Shown in pieces: positions 20,092 to 29,200 of a stretch of DNA of 64,000 bases (positions within the stretch are counted from its first letter, which is position 1; the number at the start of each line of letters is the position of its first letter). The DNA is from Corallium rubrum (Eukaryota > Cnidaria > Anthozoa > Scleralcyonacea > Coralliidae), in NCBI GenBank assembly GCA_964035015.1, contig OZ036017.1, forward strand, positions 5,029,496 to 5,093,495. Reading direction: 5' to 3'. The translations under genes and the position numbers were made by a program. Under the pieces are notes generated by a model that made no database searches, was not told the DNA's origin, and worked only from the letters and a program-made list of their open reading frames with translations.

Positions 20092-21519
20092 ATGGATAAG
20101 ACCCTGAGAGAGTTTTTCATTAGATACCCATACGCTGATAGAACTAAGTTCATAACTGATTCAGTCTTCGGTCAATCAGAACCTGGTGTGTTCTTCGGAC
20201 CTGTCAACGATTCGTACATCTACACTGGTGACAGAGATTTTAAGAACAATAGAGACTACACCAAGTATTTAACAATAAATAAACCACCGCCCAGATTTCC
20301 AAAGATATGGCTTGGTGGTGGTACGGTACAAAAAGTTCAGGGTAAACGACACTGGAAGAGTGACATTGAGGGAAAGTACGACTTCTCGAAGTTCACGTAT
20401 CTATCAGACAACGCTATAGACTACGATATTAACAATTTCAGGATCTACGTTAACGGCCAAGACACCTTTATGGCAAAGTTACCAGTCCTGAATCCAGGAG
20501 ACCGGACGGACATCGCGAAATGGTGGAATGATAATGAACCTTATTACCAACTTATAACCGCTGTCTACCTCAGTTCATACTGCTATGGCGTTGGGGTGGA
20601 GCATCTGAAATTCTCAGAAGACGTATATCCAGTGGTCTCCTCTATCATGCGTTTCCACCTCTATTTCACCACGCGGCGTATACTAAGACGTCTGATAACG
20701 GAAAAGAGGAGTGACCTAATGAGAGAGTTTGGCGTTGGGCATGATGTGATTGACAACATGGCGAACATACCTAGAGAAAAAAAGTTCCTGATTAATCCGG
20801 AGTCTGGTTACAAACACAACCGTCCATTCCATGAGTGGATGTGGCGTCTCAATAGCGACTATAAGACACACTACAGAAGGTTCATCCCTTTAAGAACAGA
20901 TGGTTTCACCAGGGTAGGTCTGCAGTATCTGAATGAGTCCATCGAGGCTTATGTTTACGCCGTTCTTGGTTCACAGGCTAAGACAAGGGTTAGCGTTGTT
21001 AACAAAGGTGCTGGCAGTCTTGAGACACAGCAGGAGTTCAGAGTCCTTGTAGAGGATGCTATTGTTAACTATTCTGTCAGCACCTGGATTCTGAACATGA
21101 ACAGAGCAATATCAGATACTAACGTCACCCAGAACCTGGCCATAAGCCCTGACAGGTGGTTAGTACCAGGATCATTGACGATACTGAGGGAGAGAATTAT
21201 AGGATACAACAACTTACTCAGACGTGCGTCGGAGGTGATGAGGTTTGGTATTAATTCTGAAGTCAACTACCAAGGTGTTCACAAACAACCACCAAAAAAG
21301 CTACACCAAGAAAACGGTCCACACTTGGAAACACTAGACAACACTGACGGACAAACCGACAAACCAGCCGTTCATACACCTGATAAACCAACCGTCCAAA
21401 AACCTGACAGACCAACCGTCCACACACCTGATAAACAACCAAAGCCAGACAATGAGTTGGGAATCCTATTGGTTCTAACAGCTGTGTCTGGGTATCTGTT
21501 CAGTAAATACGTCTTATAG
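20092..21519 (+). CDS. Polinton 475-aa protein with C-terminal membrane anchor
   Basis: Not recognised as a known family by eye. Residues 1-385 are globular with many aromatic and charged residues. Residues about 400-450 are a hydrophilic Pro/Thr/Asp-rich linker with four imperfect repeats of the type TPDKPTV. Residues about 455-475 are a hydrophobic span (LGILLVLTAVSGYLF) close to the C-terminus, so the body would face the cytosol or virion interior on a tail anchor. It starts the rightward gene series and is divergent from the integrase. A structural or assembly role is inferred from context only. Confidence 0.7.
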   Translation: MDKTLREFFIRYPYADRTKFITDSVFGQSEPGVFFGPVNDSYIYTGDRDFKNNRDYTKYLTINKPPPRFPKIWLGGGTVQKVQGKRHWKSDIEGKYDFSKFTYLSDNAIDYDINNFRIYVNGQDTFMAKLPVLNPGDRTDIAKWWNDNEPYYQLITAVYLSSYCYGVGVEHLKFSEDVYPVVSSIMRFHLYFTTRRILRRLITEKRSDLMREFGVGHDVIDNMANIPREKKFLINPESGYKHNRPFHEWMWRLNSDYKTHYRRFIPLRTDGFTRVGLQYLNESIEAYVYAVLGSQAKTRVSVVNKGAGSLETQQEFRVLVEDAIVNYSVSTWILNMNRAISDTNVTQNLAISPDRWLVPGSLTILRERIIGYNNLLRRASEVMRFGINSEVNYQGVHKQPPKKLHQENGPHLETLDNTDGQTDKPAVHTPDKPTVQKPDRPTVHTPDKQPKPDNELGILLVLTAVSGYLFSKYVL

Positions 21520-21522
21520 TAT

Positions 21523-22316
21523 ATGAGTCTGTTTTATGGTTACAACAGACTGGACATGGTTACTAAGAAACAACTCAACGATAAGCTGAGAGAGGTCCTT
21601 CACACGAAGCCCGTCCGCGACTATACGGTTATTTTCGATCTAACGTAACTAGAGCCAGTAATAACGCGGTCCCCAAATTCTCTCCCTTTGTTGATTACAT
21701 AGAGGATAGGGATGGTGAAACCCACTCAACCATGTTTTGGAGACCTTCTAGTATCAACCCACAGCTAAACACTGCTGGCGACCACCACTTCCTTCACCCT
21801 GAGACGACGATAAGAACGGCCTTTCACGCTAACGTACCCAGATTCATGTTCACCGATGTTTCGGTTTTCATTGTGGTAAAGAGGAATAGTGTGAGATCGG
21901 CGTCGGGTACCTGGGAAACAATAGTTTCCAATGCCGATGTTAACGATGGTAGAAGCCTTGGGTTTAAAGCTGGGGTGAATGACAAACTGGTTTTCGGTGG
22001 GATGACACCGACTAGGTTTCGTGAGTGTACGATTTCAGCGAAGTTCATCGGAAAAAAGGTCTTGGTATCTGCTCACTGGCTATCTGGGCTTAGAGTGTCA
22101 CACGTCAGGATAAATGGTGAGATACTGAGGGACTCATACACTATGTGTGACATCGGGCAGATAGGGGAACCTTATCTTAATGTGTTTGGGGTAAACAGCT
22201 TGAAAAGCTTTTACTCAGACATCAACTTTTACGGTATGAAGATTGTAGAGGGTCGTCTGGGGGAACCTGAGATCGGGGGGATTTGTAACAGGACTATGGC
22301 TGAATATGGCCTGTAA
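21523..22316 (+). pseudogene. Laminin-G/lectin-like protein with frameshift
   Basis: A first frame from ATG 21523 ends at a stop at 21648. A second frame, open from before 21603 and continuing past an internal ATG at 21732, runs to 22316. A one-step frameshift near 21640 joins them into one gene of about 260 residues. The body has beta-rich segments with the feel of a concanavalin/LamG fold (RFMFTDVSVFIVVKR, NDKLVFGG, KVLVSAHWLSGLR, VRINGEIL). A glycan-binding or virion-surface role is possible but unproved. The true start follows the preceding gene's stop after three bases. Confidence 0.5.
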
Positions 22317-22321
22317 TTAGA

Positions 22322-22708
22322 ATGAAGAGAAAAAGCGTTATCAGCTTCAACCACATTGGTAAGAACCTCCAATCGGCTGAAGTAGACAAACTGCAGAGAC
22401 TTTATTCGTATTATCATAAGCTAGCGACTTGTTACAAGTGGAAACACACCCGACTGAAGAGATTGAAGATGATCCTCGAGACGGTCTCTATTGGGTTGAC
22501 TGTGGTCGGGGGGATAGCCGGTGGTGTTACAGCTAACCCGCTGATTCTCGGAACTATAGCCAGTCCTGGCGTTCTGATTCAAGGGTATGTGACCAAGTCG
22601 GGGATGTCTGGCAAACTGGAAAACTGTAAATTTGCTCACGTCAGCTATCACAAGGTTCTGACACAAATCAAAAGCTGGCTAACGGTTCTGACTATCTCTG
22701 GTATGTAA
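22322..22708 (+). CDS. Small Polinton protein with paired hydrophobic segments
   Basis: 128 residues. The N-terminal half is basic and helical; residues about 50-85 form two short hydrophobic stretches around a Gly-rich turn (IGLTVVGGIAGGVTANPLILG), suggesting a membrane hairpin. No family recognised. Its last 61 bases overlap the 3' end of the kinase gene on the other strand, so the two genes are convergent. Confidence 0.6.
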   Translation: MKRKSVISFNHIGKNLQSAEVDKLQRLYSYYHKLATCYKWKHTRLKRLKMILETVSIGLTVVGGIAGGVTANPLILGTIASPGVLIQGYVTKSGMSGKLENCKFAHVSYHKVLTQIKSWLTVLTISGM

Positions 22709-23373
22709 ACGTCCCGACCGTTCACACAAGCCATCCAACCGTGAAATCCGTTAGGGATCCCACTGAGGGTACCGACCACCTCCGACTCATCCGGACCGAA
22801 GTCTTCCCAATCTAGGGTAATCACCTTAGTTCCCTTAAGGGCTATGTCCTCAGTCATCTCTCCCATATACCTCTCTATACACCTGAGGTAATCCTTAGTT
22901 ACGCCGGCTTCACATTCCCGACCTCTCCTAAGCATTCGGTCGTGGCAGGTGTCAACTGAGGCTTTTAGGAATAGTAGGGCATCAGGGGTTGGGAGTAGAT
23001 TGTTTAGTGAGTGGAAGACCTGGGAATACTCAGAAAACTGTTTGTCGGTTATCCACCCATTACGCCAACAGTTCTTAGTGAAAACCATACAGCTGTGATG
23101 TGTTCGCTCTACAATCACATTCCTCCCTTCGTTGATTAACTCCAGAGCCTCTAGGTAGACGCCGATTCTTTCATTGAGGAACCAGGTCTCCATTCCGTAC
23201 GCCCAGGTCTTAGGGTCGGCGTAAAACCTTTCGAGGTATGGATTGTCGTCAACTGGCTCCTCAGCAAGGTAATAACCATTTCTTACAGCGAATGGTATAG
23301 CGAACGTTGTCTTTCCCACACCGATGTTTCCGTCGAGGGTGATCAGCCGAGCACCGAGCTTTGGGTTGGTCAT
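22648..23373 (-). CDS. Deoxynucleoside kinase
   Basis: A 241-residue enzyme of the dNK/dCK/TK2 family, which phosphorylates deoxynucleosides to monophosphates using ATP. The P-loop is GNIGVGKT (residues 15-22). The substrate-proximal EEP and the ERT motif (89-91, where the family usually has ERS) are visible. The LID region is RRGRECEAG (149-157), and the downstream helix follows. All main elements are present and the frame is intact. It is the only minus-strand gene in the right half. The start at 23373 is preferred over an upstream ATG at 23499 because GGTATA ends at it and the family's N-terminus normally begins close to the P-loop. It likely raises dNTP supply for element replication. Confidence 0.9.
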   Translation of the reverse strand: MTNPKLGARLITLDGNIGVGKTTFAIPFAVRNGYYLAEEPVDDNPYLERFYADPKTWAYGMETWFLNERIGVYLEALELINEGRNVIVERTHHSCMVFTKNCWRNGWITDKQFSEYSQVFHSLNNLLPTPDALLFLKASVDTCHDRMLRRGRECEAGVTKDYLRCIERYMGEMTEDIALKGTKVITLDWEDFGPDESEVVGTLSGIPNGFHGWMACVNGRDVYIPEIVRTVSQLLICVRTL

Positions 23374-23418
23374 TATACCCCAGGTATATGGTACGACCCT
23401 AGACCTCCTGTATTTTAT

Positions 23419-23739
23419 ATGAAGATTCCAAAGAGACTTAGACGACCCATACTGATTATCTTCCACGGACTCAGAAGAGCTATCGGGGTGATGAGACATT
23501 GTGTTAGAAGAAACCGTAGGGGAGAGTACTACGTGACTGAGTCTGTTGTTGTCTGGCCGACGGTCTCAGAGATTCCTATAGATGACCTCACAGACTTCCT
23601 ACAAACAGCCTCAGAGATTCCTACAGATGGTCTCACAGATTCCTCAGAGACGGCCTCAGAGATCCTACAGATGGTCTCACAGATTCCTCAGAGACGGCCT
23701 CAGAGATTCCTACAGATGGTCTCACAGATGACCTCATAG
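23419..23739 (+). pseudogene. Small protein with acidic repeats, frameshifted
   Basis: Begins with a basic, hydrophobic stretch (PILIIFHGLRRAIGV) that could be a membrane or signal segment. It continues into repeats encoding EIPxDxLTD-type units from a ~33-bp tandem DNA repeat (about 23565-23740). One repeat copy lacks a T near 23660 (GAGATCCTAC instead of GAGATTCCTAC), which throws the end into a basic frame. The original phase would carry the acidic repeats to a stop at about 23750. Function unknown. The 45 bases between this start and the kinase start must hold both promoters. Confidence 0.45.
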
Positions 23740-23750
23740 ATGAAACATAG

Positions 23751-23762
23751 ATTAGTGTATAG
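23751..23762 (+). promoter_or_regulatory. Start-proximal motif, 127-aa gene
   Basis: ATTAGTGTATAG ends at the ATG at 23763. Confidence 0.55.
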
Positions 23763-24146
23763 ATGGCTGACGAGTCTGAGAAAACCCCGGAAGTCCCTAA
23801 AATAACATCAGCGGTCAAGACGGAGAAAGTTAAGGACCCAAAACGGGTGGAGGCTGGTAAACGACTGGCCCAGATATCAAAAACAGCCAAGGAGAGGAAA
23901 GCCAGAGAGCGGTTGGCGGCTGAGATTGGTCCTGGGGTTGGTGGGGGTCGGTCAGCCTATTACGGATATCTAATTGGAACCGTTGGGTTGGTTATCGGTG
24001 GGGCTTCACTTTATTACACTATGAGGCAGGAGAGAAGGGAGGTTCAGAGGCTGAAAACCGTTGATGAGGAGAAGGTAATGGAAGGAACTGTCGAACCACA
24101 GAACCCCGTTCGGACTTCCCCGGTTTTAGACACCTTCGACGAATGA
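23763..24146 (+). CDS. Small single-span membrane protein, 127 aa
   Basis: A charged N-terminal half rich in Lys/Glu with a probable amphipathic helix (residues 25-60), one span at about 68-88 (YYGYLIGTVGLVIGGASLYY), then an acidic tail. No recognised family. It lies between two other small membrane genes with 16-24 bp gaps, so this block may encode virion membrane components. Confidence 0.65.
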   Translation: MADESEKTPEVPKITSAVKTEKVKDPKRVEAGKRLAQISKTAKERKARERLAAEIGPGVGGGRSAYYGYLIGTVGLVIGGASLYYTMRQERREVQRLKTVDEEKVMEGTVEPQNPVRTSPVLDTFDE

Positions 24147-24150
24147 AATA

Positions 24151-24162
24151 TGTGTTAGTATA
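24151..24162 (+). promoter_or_regulatory. Start-proximal motif, 79-aa gene
   Basis: TGTGTTAGTATA ends at the ATG at 24163; one of the clearest copies of the shared motif. Confidence 0.6.
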
Positions 24163-24402
24163 ATGTCAACCACCGACCGAAAAGAACTGATGAACGAGCT
24201 CTACGACGCCCTCCTGATCACAAGCGGAGCTGTGGCGGTCTCCATGGCTTCAAAGAAGGTCCTGAGGGAACCTTTGGGTACTCTTGAGTCTGTAAAGGGT
24301 ACCGTCAGGCTGGCTCTAGCCGTTGGAATTAGCACAGTTGGGATTAAGTATGCCCAATCGAAGGGGTATTTACCGGTTGATCCTTTTTCAAAACCTAAGT
24401 AG
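24163..24402 (+). CDS. Small membrane protein, 79 aa
   Basis: Two hydrophobic stretches, about residues 17-29 (LLITSGAVAVSMA) and 49-62 (LALAVGISTVGIKY), with a basic stretch between them. No known family. The upstream motif and tight spacing support it as a real gene. Confidence 0.6.
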   Translation: MSTTDRKELMNELYDALLITSGAVAVSMASKKVLREPLGTLESVKGTVRLALAVGISTVGIKYAQSKGYLPVDPFSKPK

Positions 24403-24441
24403 GCAAGAAGAGGCTAAGAGAAAAGCTTGGGATGCTGTAAT

Positions 24442-25086
24442 ATGACAACAATCTGTAAGATTTGTAGACGGTCGTTAACCCTTGAGAGAAATCTCAGTCA
24501 ACATGTCAGACAAATCCACAACAGGGAAAGAAATTACAGATGTGAGGACTGTGGGAGGACGTTCACGAGGGGGAATGATATGAGAAAACACCGTGGGAGA
24601 GTACACGGAGTACGCGGATTATATGGAGTACGCGAATCCGTCACAACATACACGAAGATTGAAACAACTGAAATTAGGTACACAACCGAAACAAAAGTTG
24701 TCACCAAGAAAAGTCGTGGGTCTAAGGGGGAAAGGGACGTTGAGAATACCCTACGCGGTTACACGATCGGATACATTAGGGAGAAGACGTTTGATGGGTT
24801 AACCGGGTTGGGCGGTGGTCCCCTACGGTATGACTTCGCGGTACCTGTGGGTTGTGGTTTCCTACTGATTGAGTACGACGGTAAGCAACATTTCATACCC
24901 ACCCGGTGGGGGAGTATGACCGCGGAAGAGGCTGAAAAATGTTTTGAGAAACTAAAACACGACCAAATGAAAAACGACTACGCTAGGTTACATGGTTATC
25001 CCCTACTCAGGATCCCATACTACAGAAGCTATAAGATTTACGACTTAGTCAGAGAATTCCTAGTGGATAACGGACTGATTCACTGA
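24442..25086 (+). CDS. C2H2 zinc-finger protein with PD-(D/E)XK-type nuclease domain
   Basis: About 214 residues. Two C2H2 fingers occupy residues ~1-55: CKICRRSLTLERNLSQH...H and CEDCGRTFTRGNDMRKH...H. After a Thr/Lys linker, a nuclease-like domain follows: RYDFAVP, a strand with LLIEYDGKQHF, a helix with HDQMKNDYARLHGYPLLRIPY. The Asp, Glu and GKQH pattern resembles the PD-(D/E)XK/Vsr-like fold. It probably cuts DNA at sites chosen by the fingers; a role in replication, recombination or homing is unproved. The start at 24442 is preferred to the ATG at 24427 because CTGTAAT ends there. Confidence 0.75.
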   Translation: MTTICKICRRSLTLERNLSQHVRQIHNRERNYRCEDCGRTFTRGNDMRKHRGRVHGVRGLYGVRESVTTYTKIETTEIRYTTETKVVTKKSRGSKGERDVENTLRGYTIGYIREKTFDGLTGLGGGPLRYDFAVPVGCGFLLIEYDGKQHFIPTRWGSMTAEEAEKCFEKLKHDQMKNDYARLHGYPLLRIPYYRSYKIYDLVREFLVDNGLIH

Positions 25087-25090
25087 ATAT

Positions 25091-25104
25091 CTGTTAGTTT
25101 ATAT
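25091..25104 (+). promoter_or_regulatory. Start-proximal motif, coiled-coil membrane gene
   Basis: CTGTTAGTTTATAT ends at the ATG at 25105. Confidence 0.6.
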
Positions 25105-25523
25105 ATGGCTAGTGTGGTTGCTGGTGGACTGTTTAACGCCCTGGCCTTCGCGGGCGCTGGATTCCTGTTCTCAAAGTTAAATCACACCGGATATGAAGCT
25201 GAGATTAAGAGACACAACCACGCCCTTGAGCAGCTGGCCAGGGCAAGGAGAAATGGTACGAGAGTGAAGTGAATAAGAAGGATAGGATACAGAGGTTAAG
25301 ACAGGAACTGTCTGACGCCAACGCTGACATCAACACAACAAACCACGCTCTGGATCTGCTGAAGGATAGGTTAAGGCAGGTTGAGGCTGTTGGGTTTTCC
25401 CAACCAGAACCCAGGTTGTCTGACTATTACAAACCATCGGGTGAGATGAAAGAGTATCAAACCCTGTTCGTTGGGTCTGTTGGTCTGGTTGGTGGGTATC
25501 TGATGGCTAGGTTTGTTTTATAG
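25105..25523 (+). pseudogene. Coiled-coil protein with terminal membrane segments, frameshifted
   Basis: The first frame (25105-25272, 55 codons) has an N-terminal hydrophobic segment (ASVVAGGLFNALAFAGAGFLF) followed by the start of a helix. The second frame, ending at 25523, continues with a long charged coiled coil and a C-terminal span (TLFVGSVGLVGGYLMARF). The second frame has no ATG at its beginning, and the helical character continues smoothly if a one-base change near 25250 is assumed. One broken gene of about 138 residues is the simplest reading. Confidence 0.6.
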
Positions 25524-25544
25524 GGCTTAGAGGGTTCTGACGAC

Positions 25545-25552
25545 CTGTTATA
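25545..25552 (+). promoter_or_regulatory. Start-proximal motif, zinc-ribbon gene
   Basis: CTGTTATA ends at the ATG at 25553, a shorter version of the motif. Confidence 0.5.
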
Positions 25553-26218
25553 ATGTTTGTTTCCTGGTCGGACTTACCAAAAGGGCTGAGGGACTTACCG
25601 CCTTCAAGCGTTGAATGGGTCTGTAAGCAGATGGGGATTGAGTTAGTAGCCCCGACCTGGGACCCACCCAGACTCAGTATGAAGTTGTGGTGTGGGGATT
25701 GTTCCAGATTTCGTGTGAGGGTGGAAACTGAGATGTATTCCTGTCCAGGATGTGGTGATACGGAGTATGGATATGTTGTCGGGAGATATCGGGGGGCTGT
25801 TGGTCGTAGAAGTGAGCATTCGAGAAATCATTGGATGAGGAAGAGACTCACCAGAGTTGTCAGGGATAGAGCCGTTGATATCATCCTAGCCAACTTTTCC
25901 AAGGTTCTCCAAGTAATGAGAAGTAAGGGTTTTATAAGAGGTCGTAACCTATCCAGATACAATTATTACATCATCAGATTGTGCTCAAGAAGAGGGATTA
26001 AGTTACTGGGTGGTTTGAAGGATCCTAAAAAGGGGAAAATGAGGGACTTGTTTGATAACAATCTGTTTGGGATTGTGTATAAAGAACTTGGTTGGGACCG
26101 TACCCCGGACAAGTTCTACACCAGGTGGTTGGGACGACACCTAACGGAATGTGATCACCTCTGTTGTAACGATGGACCCAGATGTCATGATCCACCAGGA
26201 CGACAACTTAGACCCTGA
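25553..26218 (+). CDS. Zinc-ribbon protein, candidate late transcription factor
   Basis: 221 residues. Four cysteines at 47, 50, 64 and 67 (CGDC...CPGC) form a zinc ribbon. It is followed by a basic helical region (HWMRKRLTRVVRDRAVDIIL; YNYYIIRLCSRRGIKLLG). A small protein with an N-terminal zinc ribbon and an all-helical C-terminal half is the layout of VLTF3-type late transcription factors of large DNA viruses and some Polintons. I saw no signature that proves it. It overlaps the 5' end of the polymerase gene by 47 bases. Alternative: a replication accessory zinc protein. Confidence 0.5.
   Translation: MFVSWSDLPKGLRDLPPSSVEWVCKQMGIELVAPTWDPPRLSMKLWCGDCSRFRVRVETEMYSCPGCGDTEYGYVVGRYRGAVGRRSEHSRNHWMRKRLTRVVRDRAVDIILANFSKVLQVMRSKGFIRGRNLSRYNYYIIRLCSRRGIKLLGGLKDPKKGKMRDLFDNNLFGIVYKELGWDRTPDKFYTRWLGRHLTECDHLCCNDGPRCHDPPGRQLRP
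26161..26171 (+). promoter_or_regulatory. Start-proximal motif, polymerase gene
   Basis: CTGTTGTAACG ends at the ATG at 26172, inside the end of the preceding gene. It decides between that ATG and one at 26151. Confidence 0.45.
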
Positions 26219-29200
26219 CATGTTTGACTATTCCGATGATATAGACCCCCGTCTCTACGGGAGACTAATCGGTTACGACATAAATCAGTTAGACAGAGCT
26301 CTGAGGGGTAAGACCAAGTCGTTCAGTTGTGCTGTTGTGTCCCAACACCCACTAGAACAGGTAAACGCTCTCACGAATGACGTGGTACGGTTACTACGTC
26401 GGGAGCTGGCTGAAATGAGGGGACTGAAGTTCGCTGAAACGCTGGTTGTGACGCTTGAAAAGGAGGTGTCCGGCGGAACAACCTACAAAATAGCCCACCT
26501 CAACAGCCACATCAAGACTATAATCAACGGTAATGAGATCGGTCAGGACGTTGACACCGCGAATGAGGAGGTGGTGGCTAGAATAGCCCGATGGATAAGC
26601 GAGGGATCTGGCTGGACAGTAAACTCAGTAGACGGTCACTACGTTAATCTGACCGTGTACAGTCCACTGGAAGACTCCAGTTATGCCGACCTCCCTAAGG
26701 AGCTGAAGAATAGTCGGAAGGGGTTGATCAACGTTAAGAATGATGATGACAGGTGTTTTATGTGGTGTCATCTGGCTCATAAGTTTCCTGTCCCAAAAGA
26801 CCCACAAAGGGTCACAAAGTACTGGGACCATGTTGACGACTTGGATTATGGTGGAATCAGCTTCCTTGTGACCCAAAAACAGTACAACCGGGTGGAGAAA
26901 CAGAATGAGATACGTATCAACGTCTTTGGTTATGAGGATGGGTTAACCTTTCCGGTTTACGTATCAGAGGAGAGGTTCACCGACCTCATGAACCTCCTGA
27001 TTATAACCAACGGGAACAACAAACATTACGTCCTCATCAAGGACTTTGATAGGTTTATGTACAACAAAACAAAACATAAGAGGAAAAAACACTTTTGTGT
27101 TTACTGTCTCCAATGTTTCAGTTCAACGGAGGTTCTGGATAGGCATAAGACTGTGTGTATCAGTGTGAATGGTAAACAAGCCGTCAGGATGCCTGAAAAG
27201 GGTAAGAACGTGCTGAGGTACAATAGTTTCCACAAACAGTTAAACGTTCCGTTTGTTGTGTACGCTGACTTCGAGGCGATCACGGAAAAGGTTGACAGAC
27301 CGGAGGTGTCGGAGTCAGACCGGGAGGAGAAAGAGAAAAAACCATACATGGAGAGGTATCAGAGACATATTGATTGTGGTTATGGGTATAAGGTTGTCTG
27401 TTGTTACGACGATAGGTATAGTAAGGATGTTCAGGTGTATAGAGGCTCTGGTGCTGTCAACAAGTTCATTGGAAAGATGTTGGAAAAAGTGGAGTATTGT
27501 AAGGGTATCCGGAAAGAGCACTTCAACCAGGATATGATTCTGACTGATTCCGACAGGGCGGACTTTAGGGACGCCAGAAAGTGTCACATCTGTGGTCAGA
27601 AGTATGGGGAAAGGGATGTTAAGGCCCGGGACCACTGTCATGTAACGGGAAGATATCGGGGATCGGCCCATCAGCTTTGTAACAGAAATCATAGAATGAC
27701 TGATAAGATACCAGTCATCTTACACAACCTGAGGGGTTATGATAGTCATCTCATCATGGGAGAAATCGGAAAATTCGGACAGGAGATTAATGTCATTCCG
27801 AATAATATGGAGAAGTACATGGCCTTCATGTTAGGTAAAAACCTTGTGTTTCTGGACAGTTTTCAGTTCATGAGTAGTTCCCTGGATAGGTTGGTGGGAA
27901 ATCTCCCGGGGGACGCCTTTAGATACACAGCTGAAGAATTTGGTGAAAGGTCGGACCTGATGAGAACGAAGGGCGTTTACCCCTATGACTACATGGACAG
28001 CTTCAGTCGGTTTGAGGAAATGGGGTTACCACCAAAGAGTGAGTTCTACAGTGTGCTGAATGATGAGGAAATATCAGACACCGATTACCAGCACGCTCAG
28101 AAGGTTTGGACCTCGTTTGGGATGAAAACAATGGGGGACTACCATGACGTGTACTTGAAATCGGATGTTCTGTTGTTAGCTGACGTCTTTGAGAACTTTA
28201 GAAAGACCTGTGTTCAGTACTATAAGCTGGACCCTTGTCACTACTTCACCTCACCTGGGTTGGCATGGGACGCTATGCTGAAAATGACTGGGATTGAGCT
28301 GGAGCTAATGACTGACATCGACATGTTCCAGTTCATCGAGAAAGGATTGAGAGGTGGTGTTAGTTACATAGCCAACAGATATGGGAAAGCAAACAACCCA
28401 TACATGAAGGGGTATAGTGAGGACGAGGCTGTGAAGTATATAATGTATCTGGACGCTAATAATCTGTATGGTTGGGCCATGAGTCAGTGCCTTCCGACTG
28501 GTAAATTCAGGTGGATGAGTGAATCTAAGCTGAAAAACCTAGCCTGGGAACTTCCGGAGAATGACAGTCGGACTGGAATGCTACTTGAGGTTGATCTTGA
28601 GTATCCTGATGAATTTCACGACCTACACAACGACTATCCGTTAGCCCCTGAGAAGATGGAAATACGGGAAGATATGTTGTCGGAGTATTGTTTTAAGATT
28701 AAGGAAAAGTTCGGAGTCAGCGTTGATGGTGTCAGTAAGTTGGTAACCAACCTGATGGGGAAGGAAAGGTATGTCGTCCACTACAGAAACCTGCAGCTGT
28801 ACGTCAGACTTGGGATGAGGGTGAAAAAAGTCCACCGGGTTTTGTTGTTCAATCAATCGAAGTGGCTAAAGCAGTACATCGACTTCAACACGGTGAAGAG
28901 AACCGCCGCCAGGAACGCCTTTGAGAAGGACTTCTTCAAGCTGATGAACAACAGCGTCTTCGGTAAGACAATGGAAAATCTAAGAAAGCGTGTGGATGTT
29001 CGGTTGGTCACGTGTGAAGAACAGCTGTTGAAGTTGGCTTCCAAACCAACCTTCGTATCCGCTAAAATATTTAACGAAAACCTTGTTGCCGTTCACAAAA
29101 TTAAAGAAGTTCTTACGCTAAACCGACCGGCTTACGTCGGTATGTGTATTCTCGATCTGTCAAAAACACTAATGTACAACTTTCATTACAACTATGTGTT

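Noticed and set aside
23374-23499. Upstream in-frame extension of the kinase gene to ATG 23499
   Set aside because: It overlaps the divergent gene, lacks the start-proximal motif, and adds residues before a domain that normally begins near the P-loop.
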